Shown here in pieces: positions 33,501 through 42,517 of a stretch of DNA of 64,000 bases (its first letter is position 1; the number at the start of each line of letters is the position of its first letter). The DNA is from Luteibacter sp. Lineage in GTDB: Bacteria > Pseudomonadota > Gammaproteobacteria > Xanthomonadales > Rhodanobacteraceae. Made by a program: the position numbers and the translations under genes. The stretch spans positions 1-64,000 of the forward strand of contig NZ_WNDO01000021.1 in NCBI RefSeq assembly GCF_009912395.1. The letters are read 5' to 3'. The notes beneath the pieces are model-generated. The model was not told the DNA's origin and ran no database searches. It saw only the letters and a program-made list of their open reading frames with translations.

Positions 33501-36500
33501 CTTCGTCTCGAAGCCGTTCCATGTGCTTCACGGCAAGCAGTGAGTGGCCACCCAAGGCAAAGAAATTGTCGTTACGCCCTACCCGCTCGACACCCAAAAG
33601 CTCTTGCCACAGTGTCGCGAGAAGCTCTTCCATAGGACCCGTAGGCGCTTCATAGACTTCTCGCGCATAGGCACTGTCGTCCGGTGCGGGAAGCGACTTG
33701 CGATCCAACTTGCCGTTCGGCGTCAGCGGTAGCACGTCCAGAATGACGAAGGCCGATGGCACCATGTAATCGGGAAGTCGCTGTGCGAGCTGCGCGCGTA
33801 TCGCCTCAAGAGTAGCGTCACGATGCATGTCCTTGTGCAGCACGATATAGGCGACGAGGAACTTTCCGCCCGAAGCATCTCTTGCGACCACCGCCGCATC
33901 GCGAATGCTGCCGTGCTCAAGCAATCGACCTTCTATTTCACCCAGTTCGATGCGAAAACCACGGATTTTTACCTGGTCGTCGTTGCGTCCCAGATAGACG
34001 ATGGTACCGTCCGGAAGATGCCTTGCGAGGTCGCCCGTGCGATACATCCGCGCGCCCGGCACGTTACTGAATCGATCGGACACGAATCGTTCCGCGGTGA
34101 GGTCCGGTCGATTGAGGTACCCTCGCGCCACCTGAACGCCGCCAATGTACAGCTCGCCTACCGCACCCTGAGGTACCGGCTGGGCAAAGGCATCCAACAG
34201 GTAGATCGATGTATTGGCGATGGGCTTCCCGATGGGGATATTGTCCGGTAGCTCGCTTCCTTCGCATGGCCACGCCGTGACGTCGACGGCGGCCTCCGTG
34301 GGACCATAGAGATTATGCAGCGCGACCGAAGGCAGCGCCTGGCGGAACTTCCTCGCGAGCGCGCCCGGGAGCGCCTCGCCACTGCACATGACATGGCGCA
34401 GGGTTGGCAGACCATCCGCCTTGCCGCTATCGACGAAGAGCTGAAGCATCGACGGAACGAAATGCAGGATGGTGATGCCATGCCTGCGAATCGCCTCGGC
34501 CAGGTAAGACGGATCCTTGTGCCCTTGCGGACGCGCCATCACCAGGCGAGCGCCATGCAGCAATGGCCAGAAGAACTCCCACACGGACACGTCGAAGCCG
34601 AACGGTGTCTTCTGCAGTACCGCATCCGCCTCGGTGAGCCCATAGGCTTCCTGCATCCAGAGAAGCCGATTCACCACACCACGGTGTTCGTTCATCACCC
34701 CTTTGGGGCGCCCTGTCGATCCGGAGGTATAGATCACATAAGCGAGCGCGGAGGGATCGAAACCCGGGACGACGGGGTTAAGTGGCGAGCGGTGCCCCCA
34801 CGGCCTTGAAGGATCGTCCAGTTCGAGCACCGCCACCTGGGGAGACAACGACAACGTGCCATGCAGGGCGGCTGTCGTAAGCAGCACCTGCGGGGCGCTG
34901 TCCTCCAGCATCCATTCAAGGCGATCCACCGGATAGGACGGGTCTAGCGGCACGTAGCCGGCACCCGCCTTCAGCACGGCCAGCAGACCCACCACCATAC
35001 CTACACTGCGCTCCGCGTACACGGCGACGCGGGCGTCAGGACCCACGCCTTTGCTCGCAAGCTCATGCGCAAGACGATTCGCTTCCGCATTGAGCCACGC
35101 ATACGTCACCTGCTCATCGTCCGCGACGACGGCGACGATATCCGGCGTACGTTCGGCCTGCGCCTCGAACCGCTGGTGGATGCCGAGATCGGTCGGGTAC
35201 GTACGCTCCGTTGCATTCCACGCGGTCAACAGGCGCGCGCGTTCTTCCCTCTCCAGGATATCGATGCCACCTACCGCCTGAAGCGGGTCAACCGACATCG
35301 TGTTGAGCACGCAGAGCAAGGCATGGCGATGTCGTTCCATCGTCTCGGCATCGAACAAGGCCGTGGCGTAACGCAGGTTGCCTTCCAACCTCCCCTCACG
35401 CTCACCGAGGTTCAGCTCAATGTCGTACTTCACCGGCATCCATGGCACGTCCATGGCCTGGCCTTGAACACCCTGGACATCCCATTGACCGATCACATCG
35501 TCATCCCAGGCCAGTAGCACCTGGAAGATCGGCGTATGTTCAAGGTGGCGCGGCGGCTTCACCGCTTCCACCACCTGCTCGAAAGGCAGGTCCTGATGAA
35601 CCTGCGCGTCCGCCGTTACCCGACGCACGCGATTCAGCAACGTGGCGACGTCTGGACGTTCCGACAGGTCGATTCGCAGGGCAAGGCTGTTGACGAAAAA
35701 GCCGACCAGAGATTCGGTCTGGACATGACCTCGGTTGGCACCGGCAATACCGATGACCAGATCCTCCTGGCCCGAGAGCCTGGCCAGTACGGAAGCCCAC
35801 GCGGCCAGCACGCCCATGAACAGGGTGGCGCCGTGGTCCTGCGCGAACGTTTTCAGACGCCGAGTGGCCGCCTCGTCCAGCGACACCGGTACGCTGGCAC
35901 CGTCGAAGCTCTGTAGCGGCGGGCGCGCCCTGTCCGTGGGCAATGCCAGCAGGACGGGAGCATCGGCCAATTGTCGTTTCCAATAAGCCGACTGCTCCGC
36001 CAGACGCTCGCCGTGCATCCATGCACGTTGCCATGCCGCGTAGTCGGGATACTGAATATCCAGCGAAGGCAGCGGGTCGCCCCGGTCTTCCCGGAAGGCG
36101 GCATATAGGGCAGACAACTCCCTCAGCAACACGCCCACCGACCAACCATCGGAAACGATGTGATGCTGGGTCAGCAGGAACGCATGGTCGTCGTCTGCCA
36201 GTTCGATCCAGCGCGCACGCACGAGCGGACCTACCGCCAGATCGAAGGTCGCGCTCCCTTCTTCCTGGTGCAACCGACTCAGCGCAGCGGACGGGTCTTG
36301 CTCGCCACGCAGATCGTCTTCGCGCCACGGCATGCCCTGTCCAGCAGGAAGAAGGCGCACCTGGGGCGTGCCACCCACGCTGACGAAATGGCTGCGCAGG
36401 GCTTCGTGGCGTGCCCATACCGTATCCAGCGCGCGACGCCACGCCGCCTTGTCCAGCGATCCGCGAAGCCGCAGGCCGAGGGGGATGTGATAACTCTCGT

Positions 36501-39500
36501 TATGCTCGTCGAGTTGCGCGAGGAACCACAGGCGCTGTTGGGCGAACGACAAGGGCAGCACGGCGTCGCGCGACACGCTCTCGATCGTCGTCGAGTCGTA
36601 TCGTGCCCCGGCAAGACGCTGCGACACGGTTTCGCCCAGCCCGGCCAGCGTGGGTGCGGCAAACAGGGCGGACAGCGGAAGCTCGATCTGGAACAGGGAC
36701 GGTAGACGACTCAGCAGCCTGACGGCCAGCAATGAATGGCCGCCCAGTGCGAAGAAATCGTCATGCCGCCCGACCCGATCGACGCCCAGCAATGCCTGCC
36801 ATGTCGCGGCCAGCGCTTCTTCGACGTCACCTGACGGCGCTTCGTAACGCTCACGGGAAAAGGCATCGTCGTCGAGAGCGGGCAACGCGCGACGATCCAG
36901 CTTGCCGTTGGTCGTGAGCGGCAGCGCGGCCAAGCGAACGAACGCGGACGGGACCATGTAGTCCGGCACGTGTCGACCCATGCGCGTACGCAGCGTAGGC
37001 ATCGTGGCATCGGCGTCGATACCGTCTCCCAACACCACGTAAGCGACAAGTCGCTTCTCGCCCGCCGTCGGCACGTGCGCGACGACGACGGCGTCGTTTA
37101 CCTCGTCCAACCCTCGCAGCGTCGCTTCTACGTCGCCCAGTTCGATGCGGAACCCGCGGATCTTCACCTGCTCGTCGTTGCGTCCCAGGTAGGCCAGCCT
37201 GCCGTCTGGCAGGAAGCGCACCACGTCGCCCGTGCGATACATCCGTGCCCCCGGAACCCGGCTGAACGGATCGGCGAGAAAGCGTTCGGCCGTCAGTTCC
37301 GGTCGCCGCCAGTAGCCACGCGCCACGCCTGCGCCACCCACGTAGAGCTCGCCCGTGGCACCCGGCGGTACGAGCCGCCGCTGGGCATCAAGCACGTATA
37401 CGCGTGTATTGGCGATGGGACGGCCGATGGACGGCTGTATGTCGCCCGCCTCGACGACACCGGAGGTCGCCACCACCGTCGTTTCCGTGGGGCCATAGTT
37501 GTTGGTCAGTCGTATATGCGCCGGCAACGAGGCAGGCACGTCGGCGAGACGATCGCCACCCACCAGCAGATGGTTCAGGCTCGACGGCAACGTACCGTCC
37601 ATCGCGAGCTGGGCCAGCGGCGTGACAAGGAAAGCGCTGTCCACCGGCTGCTCACGCCACCAGGGCAACAGCATGGCGGGATCGCGGCTGATCCGCGACG
37701 GTGGCAGGTGCAGCGTGACGCCGCTGGCCAGCGCTGGCCAGAGTTCCCACGCGCTGGCGTCGAAGGCGACACCCGCGGTGGCCGTGCTGTGCTGGCCCGC
37801 CGCGAGGCCGAAAGTCTCCGCGTGCCAGGCAATGAGGTTGACGAACGTACGATGCTCGACCATCACGCCCTTGGGCGTGCCGGTCGAACCGGACGTGTAG
37901 ATCAGGTACGCGAGATCGCCCGGAACCAGGCCAGGCACCTGCGGATCGCTCGCCGGCCATGCGGAGCCGAGTGTGACGTCATCCAGGGCGAGGCTGCCCG
38001 CACCCGCGGCGCCCATGGCCTGTCGGCCTGCGACGTCGGCCAGTATCGCGGCAGGCTCGACATCGGCGAGGGTCTGTTCGAGGCGATCGGCAGGATAGGC
38101 GGGGTCCAGGGGAACGTAAGCGGCGCCGGCCTTCAGTACGGCGAGCAGCCCGGTCACCAGGGCCACACTGCGTTCCGCGCAGACGGCTACGCGATCGTCC
38201 CGCCCTACGCCCAGATCGATGAGATGGTGCGCAAGGCGGTTGGCCTGCGCGTTCAATGCCGCATAGCTGACCTGCTCGTCGCCCCGGACAAGCGCGAGCG
38301 CATCCGGATTCCGTGCCACCTGCTCCTCGAACAAGGCGTGGATGCAGCGAGCGGTGTCGTATGCCCGCTCCGTGGCGTTCCAGGTATCGAGCAAGAGGTG
38401 TCGCTCTTCGGGCGACAGCAGCGTCACCTCGTTTGCAGGCGCGTGCAGATCGGTCGATGCGCTGGCAAGGTAATCCAGCAGCCGATCGGCATGGCGCGCT
38501 ACCGATACGTCGTTGAAGACGGATTGGTTGAAGCGAAGCTCCAATCCCATCGGCGCGTTTCGACCGAACTGCGTGAAAAGGAAAGACAGACCTGCCTGCG
38601 GGCCGCTCAACCATTTCAGGTGGGCTGGCTCGCCGCCGAGTTCCAGGCTGCGCTTCAGGAAAAGCGTGTTGACGCTGACATCGACGTGGCGCGGATCGAG
38701 TCCATGGTGACGGACCAGCTCACTGAACGGATAGCGCCCGTGAGCCATCACGTCACGGAACATGCTGGCCGACGCGCCGATGCGCGCGCCGATCGTATCG
38801 CCACCGGCGGAGGACAAACGCAGCGGAAGCACTTTCGCGAACTGCCCGAGGGTATCGAGCATGTCGCGTGTACGGTTGAGGTAAGCCACGCCGATGACGA
38901 TCTCGTCTTCACCGGCCATGCGTGCCAGGTACATGGCCGTGAGCGCGGTCAGGCACTCCGAAGGCGTAACCGACGCCTCGTCGGCGAGCCGCTGGATGGC
39001 GGCCTGCAACTCGGGCGACAAAGTACGCGTGACCGACGCGACACGGAACGGCGTACCGATGGCGTGCGGGCGATCGGCCAGCACCGCGAGAAGCGACGTC
39101 TCCGGAAGCCCCGCCAGGTCGTGGTGCCAGAAAGCGCCGTCCTCCGTATAGGTCGCGGAATCCTCATAAGCCAGGTCCAACGCCAGGCTGTCGAGATAAT
39201 GGCGGTCCAACGTGAAACGATGGGATGGATCGCGCGCCAGCAGGGCGTAGTTCTTTGCCAGGTTCTCGGCCGTGCGCAGGGTCGTCCAGCCATCGGTCAC
39301 CAGGTGATGCAGGCGCCAGACGACCCACGACGTGTCCGCCCAGTGGAACACGGCCGCGATGCCCTGCATGTCGATGTCGGCGATGAGGTCGCGATGCCAC
39401 TGGCGAACGATCTCGGTACGTGCATGTTCGTCGGCAATCGATTCATTGACGAAATTCGCCCGCGTCGTCATTGGCGCTGTCGACTGACGTTGCCAGCCGG

Positions 39501-40437
39501 CATCGTTCCATTGGAGCCAGAATGCCTGGTTCTGCGCGATCACCGCGTCGACGGCCGCTTCCAGCCATCCGCGATTCACCGATGGCCCACAACGCAACAC
39601 CGATATCGTCTGGTAAGAGCTTCCCGGCGTCGCCTGTTCTTCGATCCAGATGGCCTTTTGTGCGGTCGAAAGCGGGTACCAGGCGCCCGGATCGCTCCGG
39701 CCAGGCAAGCGATGCCCGACACCGGGCTGATCGGCGGCTGTCCACGTTTCGTTGCTCAGCCGCCATAGGTCCTCGACGCGGGTGTCGGGGGCATCCAACG
39801 CCGCCATCGCGAACGAAACGTACAAAGCCCCCAGGCTCTTCGCCGATGCCTCGTCGAAGAGACGTCCGTCGTAAACCACCTCGAAAGACAAGCCGTCGTC
39901 GCCCTGCTGCACGCAGATGGCGAAATCGACGCCGGTTGGGATCACCGCGCCGCCGTCCGTCGACCACGAAAAGAACACCTGGAAGATGGGATGATGCGAG
40001 GTCTCCGTATCCAGCCCCATGGCGGCAACTTTGTCCTCGAAAGGCAGGCCGGCGTGATCGCGAGCCCACCGCGAGGCCTGCTCCGACTGTTCCCAGCATG
40101 CGCGTAGGGATGACGATCTCTCGACACGGTAAGGCAACACATCGATCTCGTCGCCTCCGTTGCCATCCGCACCGATCACGATGTCCCTGCTCGCCGCCAG
40201 TGTCGCGCAAAGCGCGGCGAAGCTGCCCGCCATGATCGCGAAGGGCGCCACCGCGCCGGACGTCGAAACATGGGTCAGCGCGTCCAGAAGGCCCGATGGG
40301 CAGGCTATCGCGCAACGCGACAGGCCGGTGCCGGCGCGCAGGGAGCGCGGACGGTCGAACGGAAGGTCGATGCGTACCGGCTGGCCGGCAAGATGCGCGC
40401 GCCAGGCGCGACGAAGCTCAACGAGACTGTCGTTCAT
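8752..40437 (-). CDS. Nine-module non-ribosomal peptide synthetase with terminal thioesterase
   Basis: One gene of 10,561 codons assembles a peptide on carrier arms in the cytoplasm. Nine adenylation (A) domains each carry a YTSGSTG core, nine carrier (T) domains a GGHSL site. Condensation types are: half C plus C* (module 1), C (2, 8), dual E/C (3, 4, 6, 7, 9) and tandem C-C* (5). The end is a type I thioesterase with GWSLG; its Ser is residue 10,379. Codes read by aligning to GrsA suggest Leu, Ser, Asn, Ile-like, Leu, Asn, Leu, Gln, Ile-like. Residues 2, 3, 5, 6 and 8 should be D because a dual E/C follows them. I chose ATG 40437 because GGAG lies 10 bases upstream; a TTG at 40527 in frame adds 30 residues without homology. 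The window shows no MbtH, exporter or regulator. The product is not recognised. Confidence 0.97.
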   Translation of the reverse strand: MNDSLVELRRAWRAHLAGQPVRIDLPFDRPRSLRAGTGLSRCAIACPSGLLDALTHVSTSGAVAPFAIMAGSFAALCATLAASRDIVIGADGNGGDEIDVLPYRVERSSSLRACWEQSEQASRWARDHAGLPFEDKVAAMGLDTETSHHPIFQVFFSWSTDGGAVIPTGVDFAICVQQGDDGLSFEVVYDGRLFDEASAKSLGALYVSFAMAALDAPDTRVEDLWRLSNETWTAADQPGVGHRLPGRSDPGAWYPLSTAQKAIWIEEQATPGSSYQTISVLRCGPSVNRGWLEAAVDAVIAQNQAFWLQWNDAGWQRQSTAPMTTRANFVNESIADEHARTEIVRQWHRDLIADIDMQGIAAVFHWADTSWVVWRLHHLVTDGWTTLRTAENLAKNYALLARDPSHRFTLDRHYLDSLALDLAYEDSATYTEDGAFWHHDLAGLPETSLLAVLADRPHAIGTPFRVASVTRTLSPELQAAIQRLADEASVTPSECLTALTAMYLARMAGEDEIVIGVAYLNRTRDMLDTLGQFAKVLPLRLSSAGGDTIGARIGASASMFRDVMAHGRYPFSELVRHHGLDPRHVDVSVNTLFLKRSLELGGEPAHLKWLSGPQAGLSFLFTQFGRNAPMGLELRFNQSVFNDVSVARHADRLLDYLASASTDLHAPANEVTLLSPEERHLLLDTWNATERAYDTARCIHALFEEQVARNPDALALVRGDEQVSYAALNAQANRLAHHLIDLGVGRDDRVAVCAERSVALVTGLLAVLKAGAAYVPLDPAYPADRLEQTLADVEPAAILADVAGRQAMGAAGAGSLALDDVTLGSAWPASDPQVPGLVPGDLAYLIYTSGSTGTPKGVMVEHRTFVNLIAWHAETFGLAAGQHSTATAGVAFDASAWELWPALASGVTLHLPPSRISRDPAMLLPWWREQPVDSAFLVTPLAQLAMDGTLPSSLNHLLVGGDRLADVPASLPAHIRLTNNYGPTETTVVATSGVVEAGDIQPSIGRPIANTRVYVLDAQRRLVPPGATGELYVGGAGVARGYWRRPELTAERFLADPFSRVPGARMYRTGDVVRFLPDGRLAYLGRNDEQVKIRGFRIELGDVEATLRGLDEVNDAVVVAHVPTAGEKRLVAYVVLGDGIDADATMPTLRTRMGRHVPDYMVPSAFVRLAALPLTTNGKLDRRALPALDDDAFSRERYEAPSGDVEEALAATWQALLGVDRVGRHDDFFALGGHSLLAVRLLSRLPSLFQIELPLSALFAAPTLAGLGETVSQRLAGARYDSTTIESVSRDAVLPLSFAQQRLWFLAQLDEHNESYHIPLGLRLRGSLDKAAWRRALDTVWARHEALRSHFVSVGGTPQVRLLPAGQGMPWREDDLRGEQDPSAALSRLHQEEGSATFDLAVGPLVRARWIELADDDHAFLLTQHHIVSDGWSVGVLLRELSALYAAFREDRGDPLPSLDIQYPDYAAWQRAWMHGERLAEQSAYWKRQLADAPVLLALPTDRARPPLQSFDGASVPVSLDEAATRRLKTFAQDHGATLFMGVLAAWASVLARLSGQEDLVIGIAGANRGHVQTESLVGFFVNSLALRIDLSERPDVATLLNRVRRVTADAQVHQDLPFEQVVEAVKPPRHLEHTPIFQVLLAWDDDVIGQWDVQGVQGQAMDVPWMPVKYDIELNLGEREGRLEGNLRYATALFDAETMERHRHALLCVLNTMSVDPLQAVGGIDILEREERARLLTAWNATERTYPTDLGIHQRFEAQAERTPDIVAVVADDEQVTYAWLNAEANRLAHELASKGVGPDARVAVYAERSVGMVVGLLAVLKAGAGYVPLDPSYPVDRLEWMLEDSAPQVLLTTAALHGTLSLSPQVAVLELDDPSRPWGHRSPLNPVVPGFDPSALAYVIYTSGSTGRPKGVMNEHRGVVNRLLWMQEAYGLTEADAVLQKTPFGFDVSVWEFFWPLLHGARLVMARPQGHKDPSYLAEAIRRHGITILHFVPSMLQLFVDSGKADGLPTLRHVMCSGEALPGALARKFRQALPSVALHNLYGPTEAAVDVTAWPCEGSELPDNIPIGKPIANTSIYLLDAFAQPVPQGAVGELYIGGVQVARGYLNRPDLTAERFVSDRFSNVPGARMYRTGDLARHLPDGTIVYLGRNDDQVKIRGFRIELGEIEGRLLEHGSIRDAAVVARDASGGKFLVAYIVLHKDMHRDATLEAIRAQLAQRLPDYMVPSAFVILDVLPLTPNGKLDRKSLPAPDDSAYAREVYEAPTGPMEELLATLWQELLGVERVGRNDNFFALGGHSLLAVKHMERLRDEGLSLEVRALFAAPNLREVAAMLRQGHEIAVPVNGIGPNAAAIVPSMLPLIDLAQEDIDRIVAKVPGGVSNIQDIYALSPLQDGILFHHLIAKQGDPYMLLVELAMADEDLLNRFLAAVQTVVDRHDILRTSFVWDQLPQPAQVVWRHATVEVTTWQLDPANGSIGAQLVSRVDPRHHRVDLERAPLLRFDVAHDAENDRWHVALRLHHLASDHSGLEILFDEVRTILSGGEGVLAPALPFRQLIAQARLGTSEDVHATYFRTQLADVDTPSLPFGFGEVHGDGEGVDEFRETLSASLNARLREQARRHGVSLASLCHLAWGQVVARTSGQDIAVFGTVLFGRMDGGEGADRAMGLFINTLPLRLDLDDTPVLDSVKLTHRKLADLLQHEHASLALAQRCSGVQAPAPLFGALLNYRHNRDLGAGLDAIRQLGIELLSAEERTSYPLTLSVEDGGDSLGLTVQVVRPLDARAVASYMHRALTSLATALETAPTVPVRDLAIIPDEERTLLLDTWNATDRNYPQDTCVHRMFEAQVTRTPDAIALIAGEERVGYADLDARANRLAHHLVDRGIRPDDRVALCVARGVDMVVGLLAILKAGGAYVPLDPTYAGERLAQVLVDAQPVLLVHDREGRASLGALPEGLGVVDLDDDTPWSALSGDRPQVHGLASHHLAYMIYTSGSTGTPKGVMIEHRAAVNYLHWAVQAYAPRRATVSSSLAFDATVTSLIVPLLCGAEVVLLGSGREIDELDALVGDDAGLLKITPSHLDLLGKGLRARGARSNVDLLVIGGEALPPQVVGDWKHLQPGIRMVNEYGPTETVVGCAIYEATGEETATVPIGRPIANTRLYLLDDHQQPVPLGAVGELFIGGAGVARGYWNRPELTAERFLRDPFSTTPDARMYRTGDLARYLPDGHLVYLGRNDEQVKIRGFRIEPGEIEAHLLAQETVRDAAVIALGDGAGGKRLVAYIVPRDGGDADDVVADARARLSQALPDYMLPSAFVPIGALPLTPNGKLDRKALPAPDEAAFVRELYEAPLGEVEETLARIWQELLHVEQVGRNDNFFALGGHSLLAIQHMERLRRHGLSLEVRALFASPTLRELAGMLGGTHEVAVPENLIVPGTASIQPSMLPLIELTQADIDHIAAQVPGGVSQIQDIYALSPLQDGILFHHMMAEKGDPYLQRALLCAHERGSVDRFLDAVQQVVDRHDILRTAFFWDRLSRPAQVVLRHAEIEVTSWTLDAADGSVADQLMARVDPRDHRIDLGRAPLLRFDIARDASTDRWYVALRLHHLIIDHAGLDILLDEVKTILAGQGESLPPAEPFRRLVAQARLGIGEAEHEAYFRAQLGDVETSCLPFGVGETQAEDYDVEEWQEVLPSELNERLRAQARRHGVSLASLCHLAWGQVVARSSGQDTAVFGTVLFGRMHAGEGADRAMGLFINTLPLRLDMDGTSVRESVRVAHRKLAELLRHEHASLALAQRCSGVEAPAPLFAALLNYRHNRIDTSRSGADSGLGLDVLHGEERTNYPLTLSVEDGGDSLGLTAQTTAPLNPRSICAYMRVALESLAAALDHAPDMPVGELAILPDDERTLLLETRNATARPYPADRRIHEIFEDQVAETPDAIAIVAGDLRLTYDELNRRANVLAHALVDLGIQAGQHVAIRAGRGIGLVVAELAVLKCGAIYVPIDPETPEDRQAWMLADAEVRCVLDDGSVAGNMAGIPVLSIGTASSASAKDANPVLSLSGDALANLLYTSGSTGTPKGVLITHRGVNRLVLNNGYAEFGPTDRIALAANPAFDASTMEVWGALLNGGTLVVVERQVLLDPAALSAAIESAGITVLFATTSIFNQYAREIPHVLARLRVLMSGGERAEPASYRHILAQPVAPLLLNVYGPTESTTYATTATVTHVADDATDIPIGRPIANTRVYVLDARGQLLPAGAPGELHLGGDGVAKGYWNRPELTAERFLPDPFSDIPGARMYRTGDLVRYLPDGDLVYLGRNDEQVKIRGFRIEPGEIQARLLELESIRDAAVVARGAANGEKRLVAYVVLHEGIGADGIVPVLRSHLEQRLPAYMLPAAFVVVGTLPLTANGKLDRRALPEPDEDAFAHGDYEAPQGATEEALASIWQDLLGLGRVGRHDDFFALGGHSLLAIRILGRLQQVFGRSLSMRALFATPTVAGVAALIEDAPLQREDGVFAVVDRGGAMPLSFAEERMLATHLAATHGGMLNSSMILQLTGELAPERLERALQATVARHEILRTRYAMGQEGRFVPVIAAAGEFRLSIRPVAEDGVTQAREQAAELPDCFDGPVFAATLFVASPTQAWLVLNIHHAVTDGVSSQAIWRDIREAYVRDGASLTVPALQYRDYAAWQRRHLDGRRLDELRHAWRARLAGLPSCLNLPFDRPRPMVMTDETGHLDVAYPAALARDIQRAAASHRITPFVLLETTLAIVLGRLARSHDVVLGTVAEGRRLPGTESMVGMFVNSIALPHRVEPSTSVQDHWARGIDTLMWGLEHGDLPFAEIVAAVNPQRSASHDPIFQVFCQLQQAVPDTDISFGELAVAPVSRGLSGRGADIAIIFRHGQDSLVADVSYSADLFDAASMEAILSLYMSFLADSVRMPQASVDEVWQESVTRLLSSGQQAALDRMLHRPAPATGAWYPLSLAQETVWLQEQAAPAGSSHQAVAIMRRAPSSDRARLDDAARGLIAQHQSCWLEWNRAGSQHESLVPTTRFERIVIDTPASHEEQERTVRDWHRALMASADDRQGVVAVFHWPDNACVALRFHHMVYDGWSVIRYYERLAKNYALLEKTPDPVFAMDRLFIDTLKSDQAYLDSSAYAEDAVFWQAASARWPETTLLSTLADHPHAEDEAQRVASVTRALSRGLQDALNRLADEASVSLAECVTALTTLYLSRVSGEGDLAFGVAFLNRTRDALDIPGQFAKALPLGLSLDTQAGTVGEGIARVAEAFRDVLKHGRYPFGEIVRRLGLDARHTEVSVNTLFLKRGVELEGESSHIQWLSGPEGGLSFLYTQFGRQASMDLELRFNRALFDDATIARHADRLLHFLAQVSADIHARVPDVALLLDDERTLVLDTWNATEHAFAEDACVHQRVETQAIHHPDALALVAVDDAVSYAELNTRANRLAHQLVAWGVSPDRRVAVCAERGVDLVVGLLAVLKAGGAYVPLDPTYASERLGQVLDDAQPVLLLADAAGREALGEVVCVALDASEAWATQPSTNPQIEGLTSRHLAYLIYTSGSTGTPKGVMVEHRSLANLIDWHARTFDLAPGQCTTATAGMAFDASAWEIWPALASGVTLHLPPSAANRDHALLLPWWREQAMDSAFLVTPLAQLAMEDTLPGSLRHLLVGGDRLSALPASLPASLTVTNNYGPTETTVVATSGVVRPGDTNPSIGRPIANTRLYVLDAQQQPVPLGAAGELYVGGVGVARGYWNRPELTAERFLADPFSSVPEARMYRTGDLVRYLPDGQLMYLGRNDEQVKIRGYRIEPGEIEARLRERAQVRDVAVVARAVGAGEKRLVAYVVLHEGSDAESAIPTLRTQLGQQLPDYMVPSAFVALDALPLTPNGKLDRKALPLPDDSAFARETYEAPQGPIEETLAAIWRELLGLETIGRHDNFFTLGGHSLLAVQHMERLRREGLSVEVRALFSTPTLCELAASLGEHREVVVPENRILRDTSFITPAMLPLIELTQADIDRIVARVPGGVANVQDIYALSPLQDGILFHHLLAEQGDPYLLIAQLVFPDRGLLDRFLVAVQHVVDRHDILRTGFVWDQLSRPAQVVWRKASVAVTHWDIDPANGTVADQLRTAVDPRHHRIDLGEASLLRYDIAQDPQDGRWHAVQRLHHLVGDHSGLEILYGEVRALLLGQGAGLKPAQPFHHLVAQARLGMQDAAHEAYFSGQLSDVDTPSLPFGLAEVHRDGQQVGEAHALLPDALHTRLREQARRHGVSLASLCHLAWGQVVARASGQDTAVFGTVLFGRMHGGEGADRAMGLFINTLPIRLDLDATPLLESVKRTHRKLADLLQHEHASLALAQRCSGVQAPAPLFSALLNYRHNRPIDGDAVEHDDLGIEVIGGEERTNYPLTLSVEDHGDALGLTAQVVSPLRPEAICGYMQVALESLAMALDTTPDRPVGELSILPADERHLLLDTWNTTARAYPQDTCVHQLFEDQVSRTPDALALIAGGERLSYAELNTRANRLAHALIERGIHPDDRVALCAERGVGMVLGLLAIMKAGGAYVPLDPTYAGDRLAQMLRDAEPALLLCDGKGRDVLDPVPSTLSHVALEDEASWHEHPKTDPVVLGLTSRNLAYMIYTSGSTGTPKGVMIEHRGAVNYLYWAIETYAPGRATVSSSLAFDATVTSLIVPLVSGGEVLLLGSGREIDELETQVQAQGGLVKITPSHLDLLGKGLRARGASSRIDLLVIGGEALPPSVVADWKRLQPGIRMVNEYGPTETVVGCAIYEATGEETEVVPIGRPIANTRLYLLDAYRQPVPLGAVGELYIGGDGVARGYWNRSELTAERFLVDPFSTVPGARMYRTGDLARYLPDGNLVYLGRNDEQVKIRGYRIEPGEIEARLLEHADVRDVAVVALDDRHGGKRLVAYVVPRDGANRGDLAADLRTHAGHALPDYMLPSAFVPVDALPLTPNGKLDRKALPAPDYEAFVRERYEAPDGEIEATLARIWQELLGVESVGRNDNFFALGGHSLLAVQHMEWLRREGLSLEVRALFAAPSLRALAAMLGDNHEVAVPSNRIDRDTRAITPAMLPLIGLSQPDIDRIVEQVPGGVANIQDIYGLSPLQDGILFHHLLAEQGDPYLQRVLFSFGEREALNRFLVAVQQVVDRHDILRTAFLWDRLPEPAQVVLRKATLQVTERAFDPATGPVAAQLMASVDPTHHRVDLSRAPLLRYDIAQDAGDDRWYVVQRMHHLIVDHSGLEVLLGEVKAILAGHAERLGAALPFRNLIAQARLGLSERDHENHFREQLGDVDTPSLPFGMVEVHGEGQRVAEWHEGLPASLNERLRTQARRHGVSLASLCHLAWGQVVARTSGQETAVFGTVLFGRMHGGEGADRTMGLFINTLPIRLDMDGTSVTDALKHAHRKLADLLLHEHAPLALAQRCSGVEAPAPLFSALLNYRHNRELAAEATVDDGLDIRVVSAEERTNYPLVLSVEDHGDALGLTVQAAHPLEPAAIGAYMHTALESLAEALEQNPGKPARELSILPAAERRLLLDTWNATERVFAQDVCIHALVEAQALRHPDALALVLDDEWVSYSELNAKANRLAHRLITLGVVPDARVALCAERSVDLVVGLLAILKAGGAYVPLDPAYASERLNYVLNDAQPALLLADAAGREALGDVACLALDAPEAWSTQPSTNPRVDGLTSRHLAYLIYTSGSTGTPKGVMVEHRSFANLIDWHARTFDLVPGQRTTATAGMAFDASAWEIWPALASGATLQLPPRAANRDHALLLPWWSAQATDSAFLVTPLAQLAMEDRLPTGLRHLLVGGDRLNALPASLPASLKVTNNYGPTETTVVATSGAVRPGDTNPSIGRPIANTRLYVLDAHQQPVPLGAVGELYVGGIGVARGYWNRPELTAERFLTDPFSPVAGARMYRTGDLVRYLHDGQLMYLGRNDEQVKIRGYRIEPGEIEARLRERDDVRDVAVVARAFGAGEKRLVAYVVPQDGGDAEALIPTLRKHLGQQLPDYMVPSAFVALDVLPLTANGKLDRKALPLPDDSAFPREAYEPPQGQIEETLAAIWRDLLGLEKIGRHDNFFILGGHSLLAVRLLGRLPAQFGIELPLPVLFTAPTLVQLADAIASHLGAASGVQTRIEAISRDGALPLSFAQQRLWFLSQMDDIGASYHVVLGLRLRGQVDKTAWRRSLDRIWSRHEALRSRFVSVEGQPQVRLLDAGRGMPWREDDLTGDADQVSTLQRLFVEDIDTPFDLAGGPLIRAHWISLGANDQAFVLVQHHIVSDGWSMGVLAQELTSLYRAFTQGADDPLPTMDIQYPDYAAWQRSWLQGERLAMQRAYWKRQLAEAPVLLALPTDRPRPPQQSFDGASLPVCLDASTSARLKTLAYDHGATPFMVVLTAWASVLGRLSGQDDLVIGIPTANRGHAQIEGLIGFFVNSLALRIDLAGSPSVSDVLEQVKQVALQAQAHQDLPFEQVVDVVQPPRHLDHTPIFQVMLTWESGDQGQDVLPGVTRESLTASWNPAKYDVELNIGERDGQLQGELRYATALFDAGTMERHREALLRVLTAMAADAKQPLGRIDVLGDAERRLLLEDWNTTRSDYPSDQCIHQMFEAQAARTPDAVAVISGDTRMTYATLNASANRVAHTLIAMGVVPDDRVALCMERGAGMLVGLLAILKAGGAYVPLDPAYPADRLGRILRDAGPRLLVADDEGRRALGDEVLADIMHLDLDTLLSEKDRQPDHDPVIEGLRADHLAYVIYTSGSTGTPKGVMVEHRNFINHLYWQVGRFGFTSHDVFLLRTSIAFDASVWELWTPLLVGATAVVLPREAMRDVAAMHRHVIEHTISIVQLIPSMLPLFFQCGDIDGVRLLFCGGEPLKLDAHAHRANAMWDKVVNLYGPTETTIDATSWSHAADVTTAIAPIGRPVANTRIYLLDGFGQPVPRGAAGELYIGGDGVARGYLNRQALTAERFLVDPFHGEPGSRMYRTGDIARYLPDGNLEFLGRNDDQVKIRGYRIELGEVEARLAEHSEVSDVVVLAREDAGEKRLVAYVVPRAAAQREDLVAALRTAASRALPDYMVPAAYVVLDALPLMPNGKLDRRALPVPDGDAFVRERFEAPQGAVEQALARIWQGLLKVEKVGRNDNFFALGGHSLLAVQHMEQLRRVGLSMEVRALFAAPNLRELAAMLGGHHEVMVPDNLIVEGVHAITPAMLPLIDLGQADIDRIVAKVPGGVANIQDIYGLSPLQDGILFHHQLAGQGDPYLQRVLLSFGDRAELDRFLSAVQQVVDRHDILRTAFAWDRLPEPAQVVWRKATLPVAERSFDPAHGSVMDQLMAAVDPARHRIDLTQAPLLRYDVAHDAEQGRWLVAQSMHHLIMDHSGLEVLFKEIRAILAGQAETLGMAQPFRGLVAQARLGLGEAAHETYFREQLGDIDTASLAFGLDGTVAPGEPVEEWHEPLSPELNRRLREQARRHGVSLASLCHLAWGQVVARTSGQDTAVFGTVLFGRMHGGAGADRAMGLFINTLPIRLDLDDTPVLDSVKLAHRKLADLLQHEHAPLALAQRCSGVRSPTPLFNTLLNYRHNTPFVAPSIEETGPDIRMLSAEERTNYPLVLSVEDHGNALGLTAQAISAVRPQAICGYMRCALESLAEALEVASVEPVGTLAILPQKERDLLLDTWNATRRAYPANEGLYALFARQVARAPDAPAIVEGDIQLSYAELDRRSNVLAHALHDHGAGPGDVIAIRAGRGIALVVAELAVLRCGAAYLPIVPETPADRQLWMIADGEVRLVLVDEGDVAPDGQSVPSLDIHQHAFPGDHGALVDHSTTGASPAYLMYTSGSTGTPKGVVVPQRGISRLVLNNGYAEFASSDRFALAANPAFDASTVEVWGALLHGACLVVVPRDVLLDPVRVAKTIEVTGITVLFVTTAIFNQYVREIPRALANLRVLMCGGERAEPSAFRHLLAGAKDLQLVHCYGPTETTTYATTYTVRHVADDVDNVPIGRPIANTTAYLLDKRGQLVPPGAVGELFIGGDGVAIGYWNRPELTAERFLSDPFSDAPGARMYRTGDLARYLPDGNLVFLGRNDGQVKIRGFRIELGEVQSRLLEQEAVKDAFVVAIPDGAGIKRLVAYVTLERSWGQADAVAALRARLAQELPDYMLPSAFVVLDALPLTMNGKVDHRALPVPDDEAYARERYEAPREGVEEILAGIWQALLGVEQVGRHDDFFALGGHSLSATRLLSLVRDELRCNLSLASLYEAPTLASMAARIDLGGDRIEGGGALDVLLPLRSTGRGRPLFCVHPGGGSGWMYASLLAHLRDRPLYALQARALSEPERAAGTIEAMAEDYLAQIRSVQSEGPYYLLGWSLGCHIVHAMATRLQDEGEEVGLLTMLDSHPVDEADVRKAIAQGPSEATNDDMRALVVKYLEDFGMYQVRDSLDESFFERFIAQFELAPRLLLDFRHRTFEGDMLFFRATVNAGKAPPPRVWGRVITGDIEVHEVACEHHQMMQRPALRHIGPVLEHALTAADRRGPVSDAARRLSDLVVDEE
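9561..12765 (-). other. NRPS module 9: dual E/C, A (branched-chain, uncertain), T
   Basis: HHQLAGQGD and HHLIMDH mark a dual E/C domain acting on residue 8. The A domain is a sister of that in module 4, with code D-A-V-F-M-G-C-T-Y, closest to branched-chain codes but not matching a reference exactly. The carrier domain has its own ending ([13 protein letters not shown]) and leads into the thioesterase. Confidence 0.75.
12766..15953 (-). other. NRPS module 8: C (LCL), A (Gln), T
   Basis: The C domain starts [12 protein letters not shown] and contains HHIVSDGWS, closely resembling module 2. The A domain code reads D-A-W-Q-F-G-L-I-D, which matches the Gln-type code used in pseudomonad lipopeptide synthetases; Glu cannot be fully excluded. 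The carrier is of the pre-E/C type. Confidence 0.8.
15954..19170 (-). other. NRPS module 7: dual E/C, A (Leu), T
   Basis: HHLLAEQGD and HHLIVDH mark a dual E/C domain acting on residue 6. The A domain has the same Leu code as modules 1 and 5 and is almost identical to that of module 5 up to the carrier serine. After GGHSLLAV the carrier switches to the RLLGRLP type that precedes ordinary C domains, so Leu7 should stay L. Confidence 0.85.
19171..22410 (-). other. NRPS module 6: dual E/C, A (Asn-like), T
   Basis: HHLLAEQGD and HHLVGDH mark a dual E/C domain acting on residue 5. The A domain repeats the module 3 code D-A-T-K-V-G-E-V-G and is nearly identical to it over long stretches, including [18 protein letters not shown]. 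The prediction is Asn, with Asp less likely. The carrier is of the pre-E/C type. Confidence 0.8.
22411..26899 (-). other. NRPS module 5: tandem C-C*, A (Leu), T
   Basis: This is the longest module. A complete C domain starting [10 protein letters not shown] with HHAVTDGV (near 26510) is followed directly, with no carrier between them, by a second C-like domain starting [10 protein letters not shown] with HHMVYDGW (near 25150), and then by a Leu-type A domain (D-A-W-F-L-G-N-V-V). The second domain is closely similar to C* of module 1. The carrier domain is of the pre-E/C type, so Leu5 is expected to become D. Confidence 0.85.
26900..30126 (-). other. NRPS module 4: dual E/C, A (branched-chain, uncertain), T
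   Basis: The first motif is HHMMAEKGD and the second HHLIIDH, so this is a dual E/C acting on residue 3. The A domain belongs to the [12 protein letters not shown] type, with code D-A-M-F-M-G-V-T-Y. The closest known codes are Ile types such as D-A-F-F-L-G-V-T-F, but two or three positions differ. Its carrier domain has a third style ([11 protein letters not shown]) and leads into the tandem-C module. Confidence 0.75.
30127..33365 (-). other. NRPS module 3: dual E/C, A (Asn-like), T
   Basis: The condensation domain has the extra N-terminal motif HHLIAKQGD, the HH[I/L]x4GD hallmark of dual epimerisation/condensation domains, and HHLASDH at the main active site. It should epimerise residue 2 and condense it. 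The A domain code reads D-A-T-K-V-G-E-V-G, nearest the Asn code D-L-T-K-L-G-E-V-G; Asp codes usually have His at the seventh place. It is nearly the same as module 6. Confidence 0.8.
33366..36561 (-). other. NRPS module 2: C (LCL), A (Ser), T
   Basis: The C domain starts [12 protein letters not shown] and carries HHIVSDGWS, the ordinary L-to-L condensation signature. The A domain code reads D-V-W-H-M-S-L-V-D, one or two conservative changes from the known Ser code D-V-W-H-L-S-L-I-D. The carrier domain has the HMERLR continuation that precedes dual E/C domains, so Ser2 is expected to be epimerised. Confidence 0.85.
36562..40437 (-). other. NRPS module 1: half C, C*, A (Leu), T
   Basis: Residues 1-250 match only the C-terminal lobe of a condensation domain: the DLPFDRPR and HPIFQVFF landmarks are present, and the HHxxxDG lobe is absent. 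A complete C-like domain (C*) follows, from [10 protein letters not shown], with an intact HHLVTDGW near 39300. The A domain code reads D-A-W-F-L-G-N-V-V, the classic Leu code. T1 ends in the RLLSRLP type that precedes ordinary C domains. Confidence 0.8.
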
Positions 40438-41226
40438 AGGAAACGCACTCCAATAACCATCCTGATTAATGGCGGACTTCAGCCATAAGAACTTCTTTCC
40501 ATCGTTCCTCGCGAATCCAACGCACAAGGGGACTCACCGCACTAAGCTCAGTTAGCGCGTCGATCCGACGAAACGATGTCATGGGGACCCGAACATATAT
40601 CGCGTTGCATGGCGCCTTTATGACCACAAGGTCACCACGCATACAACGATTCACGCGTTGCCGGTCAACACCATCCGGCCTGCCATTCGCGCATGGGCAT
40701 ACACCTTCGGCACGGTGCGCCATGGCACCGCGCCAGGACCTTGTCGGCTCGTATCAATCCCACGTTGCCAGTCCTTATTTCCGGTTTGATCGACGCGCCC
40801 TCTTCTTCGCGGCGACCGTGTTCATCTTCATTACAGATTCCGAAAGTAACGCTTTTACGCATTTTTCTTCGATACCTATCAGGGCGTGTTTTCGGCCACA
40901 AACAGGAAAGGCAACGTGCGCGAAGCGTTAGCTGTGACGTTCGTCGCAATACGCAGCCAAAAAAATAGGGCCCGCAATCCTTGCATGCGCAAGGTATGCA
41001 CGGAAAAGTGCGCCTTGAGATGGCGCGCCAAAGGGTTCATGCCGATATTGTTCCTTTGCATGAGATGTTTCGACATGCATGCGTCGATAGCGTCTTGCTG
41101 CCATACGCCAAAGCATGGAAGCGCGACGATACATCCTGACTCGGCACTGTCGTGTCGGCGTCACCTTTGTCGGGGAGCATGCCCGGCAAAGAGGAGCCGA
41201 GGCGGGTGAGGTATCCTTTGCCCCCC
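40438..41226. other. AT-richer divergent promoter region of the NRPS gene
   Basis: This gap of nearly 790 bases between the divergent synthetase and acetyltransferase genes is visibly richer in A and T than its surroundings, with no coherent frame. It contains a short inverted repeat (CCTTGC, 4 bases, GCAAGG at 40979-40994) and several small palindromes. The synthetase promoter must lie here. I see no clear lux-type or other named operator. Confidence 0.5.
40446..40452 (-). promoter_or_regulatory. Ribosome-binding site choosing the NRPS start
   Basis: TGGAGTG on the minus strand lies 8 bases before ATG 40437. The in-frame TTG at 40527 has no such site, and the 30 extra residues it would add do not resemble a condensation domain. 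Confidence 0.55.
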
Positions 41227-41811
41227 ATGAGCACTCCCCTTCCCTCGAACTACACCATCGCCCCTGCCAGCACCGCCATCGACTTCGATGCCCTGGATTT
41301 TTCATCCGATATCGATGAAGTGGCCGCTCCGCCCTACGACAAGGGTCGCATCGTCGCCACGAATCCGGTGAAGTCACGGATCCGACGTCATCTGACTGGC
41401 CACTACGACCACTATCGCTCCACGGCCCTCGCGGAGCTGTTCGTGCTGCGCGATGGCGATACGCCCATAGGCTTCGCGGCGTGCTCCACGTACCTGCATG
41501 GGTACGCCGCGCTGGACGAGGTCTCGGTGGACCGGGCCCATCGTGAAAAAGGCCTGGGCGCGGCGCTTGTCGATCGCGTCGTCCAGTGGGCACGCGACAA
41601 CGACTATGAGGGCGTGAGGGGAGAGACCCAGCACGACAATCTCCGCGCATGCGCTCTTTGCGAGCGCAAAGGTTTCACCCTGGGTGGATTCGATCAGCTG
41701 GTGTACGCCACCCACGGCATACATGCCGGCAAGGTGGCGCTGTACTGGTACCTTCGCTTCGGGAGCAGCCGCGCGATGGACGAACTCAGTGGTGGGCCGG
41801 AGGCGGCCTGA
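41227..41811 (+). CDS. GNAT acetyltransferase, streptothricin-acetyltransferase-like
   Basis: The protein is 194 residues from ATG 41227; an in-frame GTG at 41152 gives a longer but less convincing start. The acetyl-CoA site reads HREKGLGAALVDRVVQWA, followed by GETQHDNLRACALCERKGF and LGGFDQLVY. The ETQ-x-x-N-x-x-AC...GF-x-x-GG-x-D block is the pattern of streptothricin acetyltransferases (Sat) and their relatives. These acetylate amino groups of small molecules. The gene is divergent from the peptide synthetase, so a self-protection role is conceivable. It could equally be an unrelated housekeeping acetyltransferase. Its 3' end overlaps the convergent RidA-like gene by 26 bases. Confidence 0.75.
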   Translation: MSTPLPSNYTIAPASTAIDFDALDFSSDIDEVAAPPYDKGRIVATNPVKSRIRRHLTGHYDHYRSTALAELFVLRDGDTPIGFAACSTYLHGYAALDEVSVDRAHREKGLGAALVDRVVQWARDNDYEGVRGETQHDNLRACALCERKGFTLGGFDQLVYATHGIHAGKVALYWYLRFGSSRAMDELSGGPEAA

Positions 41812-42295
41812 CTGCCGTCACTTCTACCTCGACGAGGTAACCTGGATTCACGAGGCCAGCCGCCTGCAATGAGGAGCGCGCTGGCAGGTTCGGCTGCCCT
41901 GACGTACCGAAGTACTGTCGATAGGCCGCGGTGAAACCTTCCAGGTCCATGCGCCCACCAAGACGAGGGTCACCGACCAGGAACACCTGCATCTTCACCA
42001 CGTCCCCCATGCCCAATCCCATCTCCTTCAACTGACGCTCAATCGATGCGAACACGCCCTGGGCCTGGGTTTTCGTGTCGCCATAGGCATCTACCGAATC
42101 AACGGGCGCGCTGGCGGAGATGCGTGGGGGCACGACGCCGCTGACGAACACGAGCGAAGCGTCGGCCGGTACTTCCACCGCCGCCGAGATCGGCAGGGTG
42201 TTCCCGCGATTGGGGTGACGGACCACGCCAGCGCTGGCGGCAGCGGCGGATAGCAGGAGAAGACCGGCGATGCCGGCATGAAGGAACGTACGCAT
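41786..42295 (-). CDS. Exported RidA-family protein
   Basis: From ATG 42295 the protein has 169 residues: a signal peptide (MRTFLHAGIAGLLLLSAAAASA) followed by a RidA/YjgF/UK114 domain. Family features include VFVSGVVP near the start, TKTQAQGVFASIERQLKEMG in the middle, the VVKMQVFLVGD strand, and an arginine in LPARSSLQAAGL near the end that corresponds to the substrate-binding Arg. Cytoplasmic RidA deaminates reactive enamines. An exported member must act in the periplasm on something else, and its role is unknown. Upstream in-frame Mets would hide the signal peptide and are rejected. Confidence 0.85.
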   Translation of the reverse strand: MRTFLHAGIAGLLLLSAAAASAGVVRHPNRGNTLPISAAVEVPADASLVFVSGVVPPRISASAPVDSVDAYGDTKTQAQGVFASIERQLKEMGLGMGDVVKMQVFLVGDPRLGGRMDLEGFTAAYRQYFGTSGQPNLPARSSLQAAGLVNPGYLVEVEVTAVRPPPAHH

Positions 42296-42391
42296 GTCAT
42301 GGCCTCGACGGGGAATGTTTCGCCAGTCTGCGGTGGCCATGTGTCCGGGGCATGTGCGCCGGCGGTGCCGATTGTCACGAAGTGTAGCCTT

Positions 42392-42423
42392 GCCCAAGAA
42401 GAAGGCCGGCATCCTTGCCGGCC
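42392..42423 (-). terminator. Terminator of the TonB-receptor operon
   Basis: On the minus strand GGCCGGC, a 6-base loop and GCCGGCC (42404-42423) are followed by CTTCTTCTT, a plausible rho-independent terminator. It begins about 95 bases after the receptor stop and lies upstream of the RidA-like gene on the same strand. Confidence 0.55.
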
Positions 42424-42517
42424 CCCGGGGGGCACCACGTGTACGCAGGAACGCGGATGTAGCCTGCGCACACTTCCTATAACGCGATGGCGCTTCTCCC
42501 CCCTACCCCTGATGCGA

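Noticed and set aside
36970-39768. A 932-residue plus-strand frame opposite the synthetase
   Set aside because: It is the mirror of GC-rich coding sequence in the other strand. The synthetase frame has unmistakable domain motifs throughout, and this one has none, only Arg/Gly/His-rich text.
8752-40437. Regular 3.2 kb periodicity read as tandem repeats or a mobile array
   Set aside because: The period equals one synthetase module; the repetition is explained by homologous domains.
40438-40527. N-terminal extension of the synthetase from TTG 40527
   Set aside because: It lacks a ribosome site, and the extra 30 residues do not look like a condensation domain. ATG 40437 has GGAG at fair distance.
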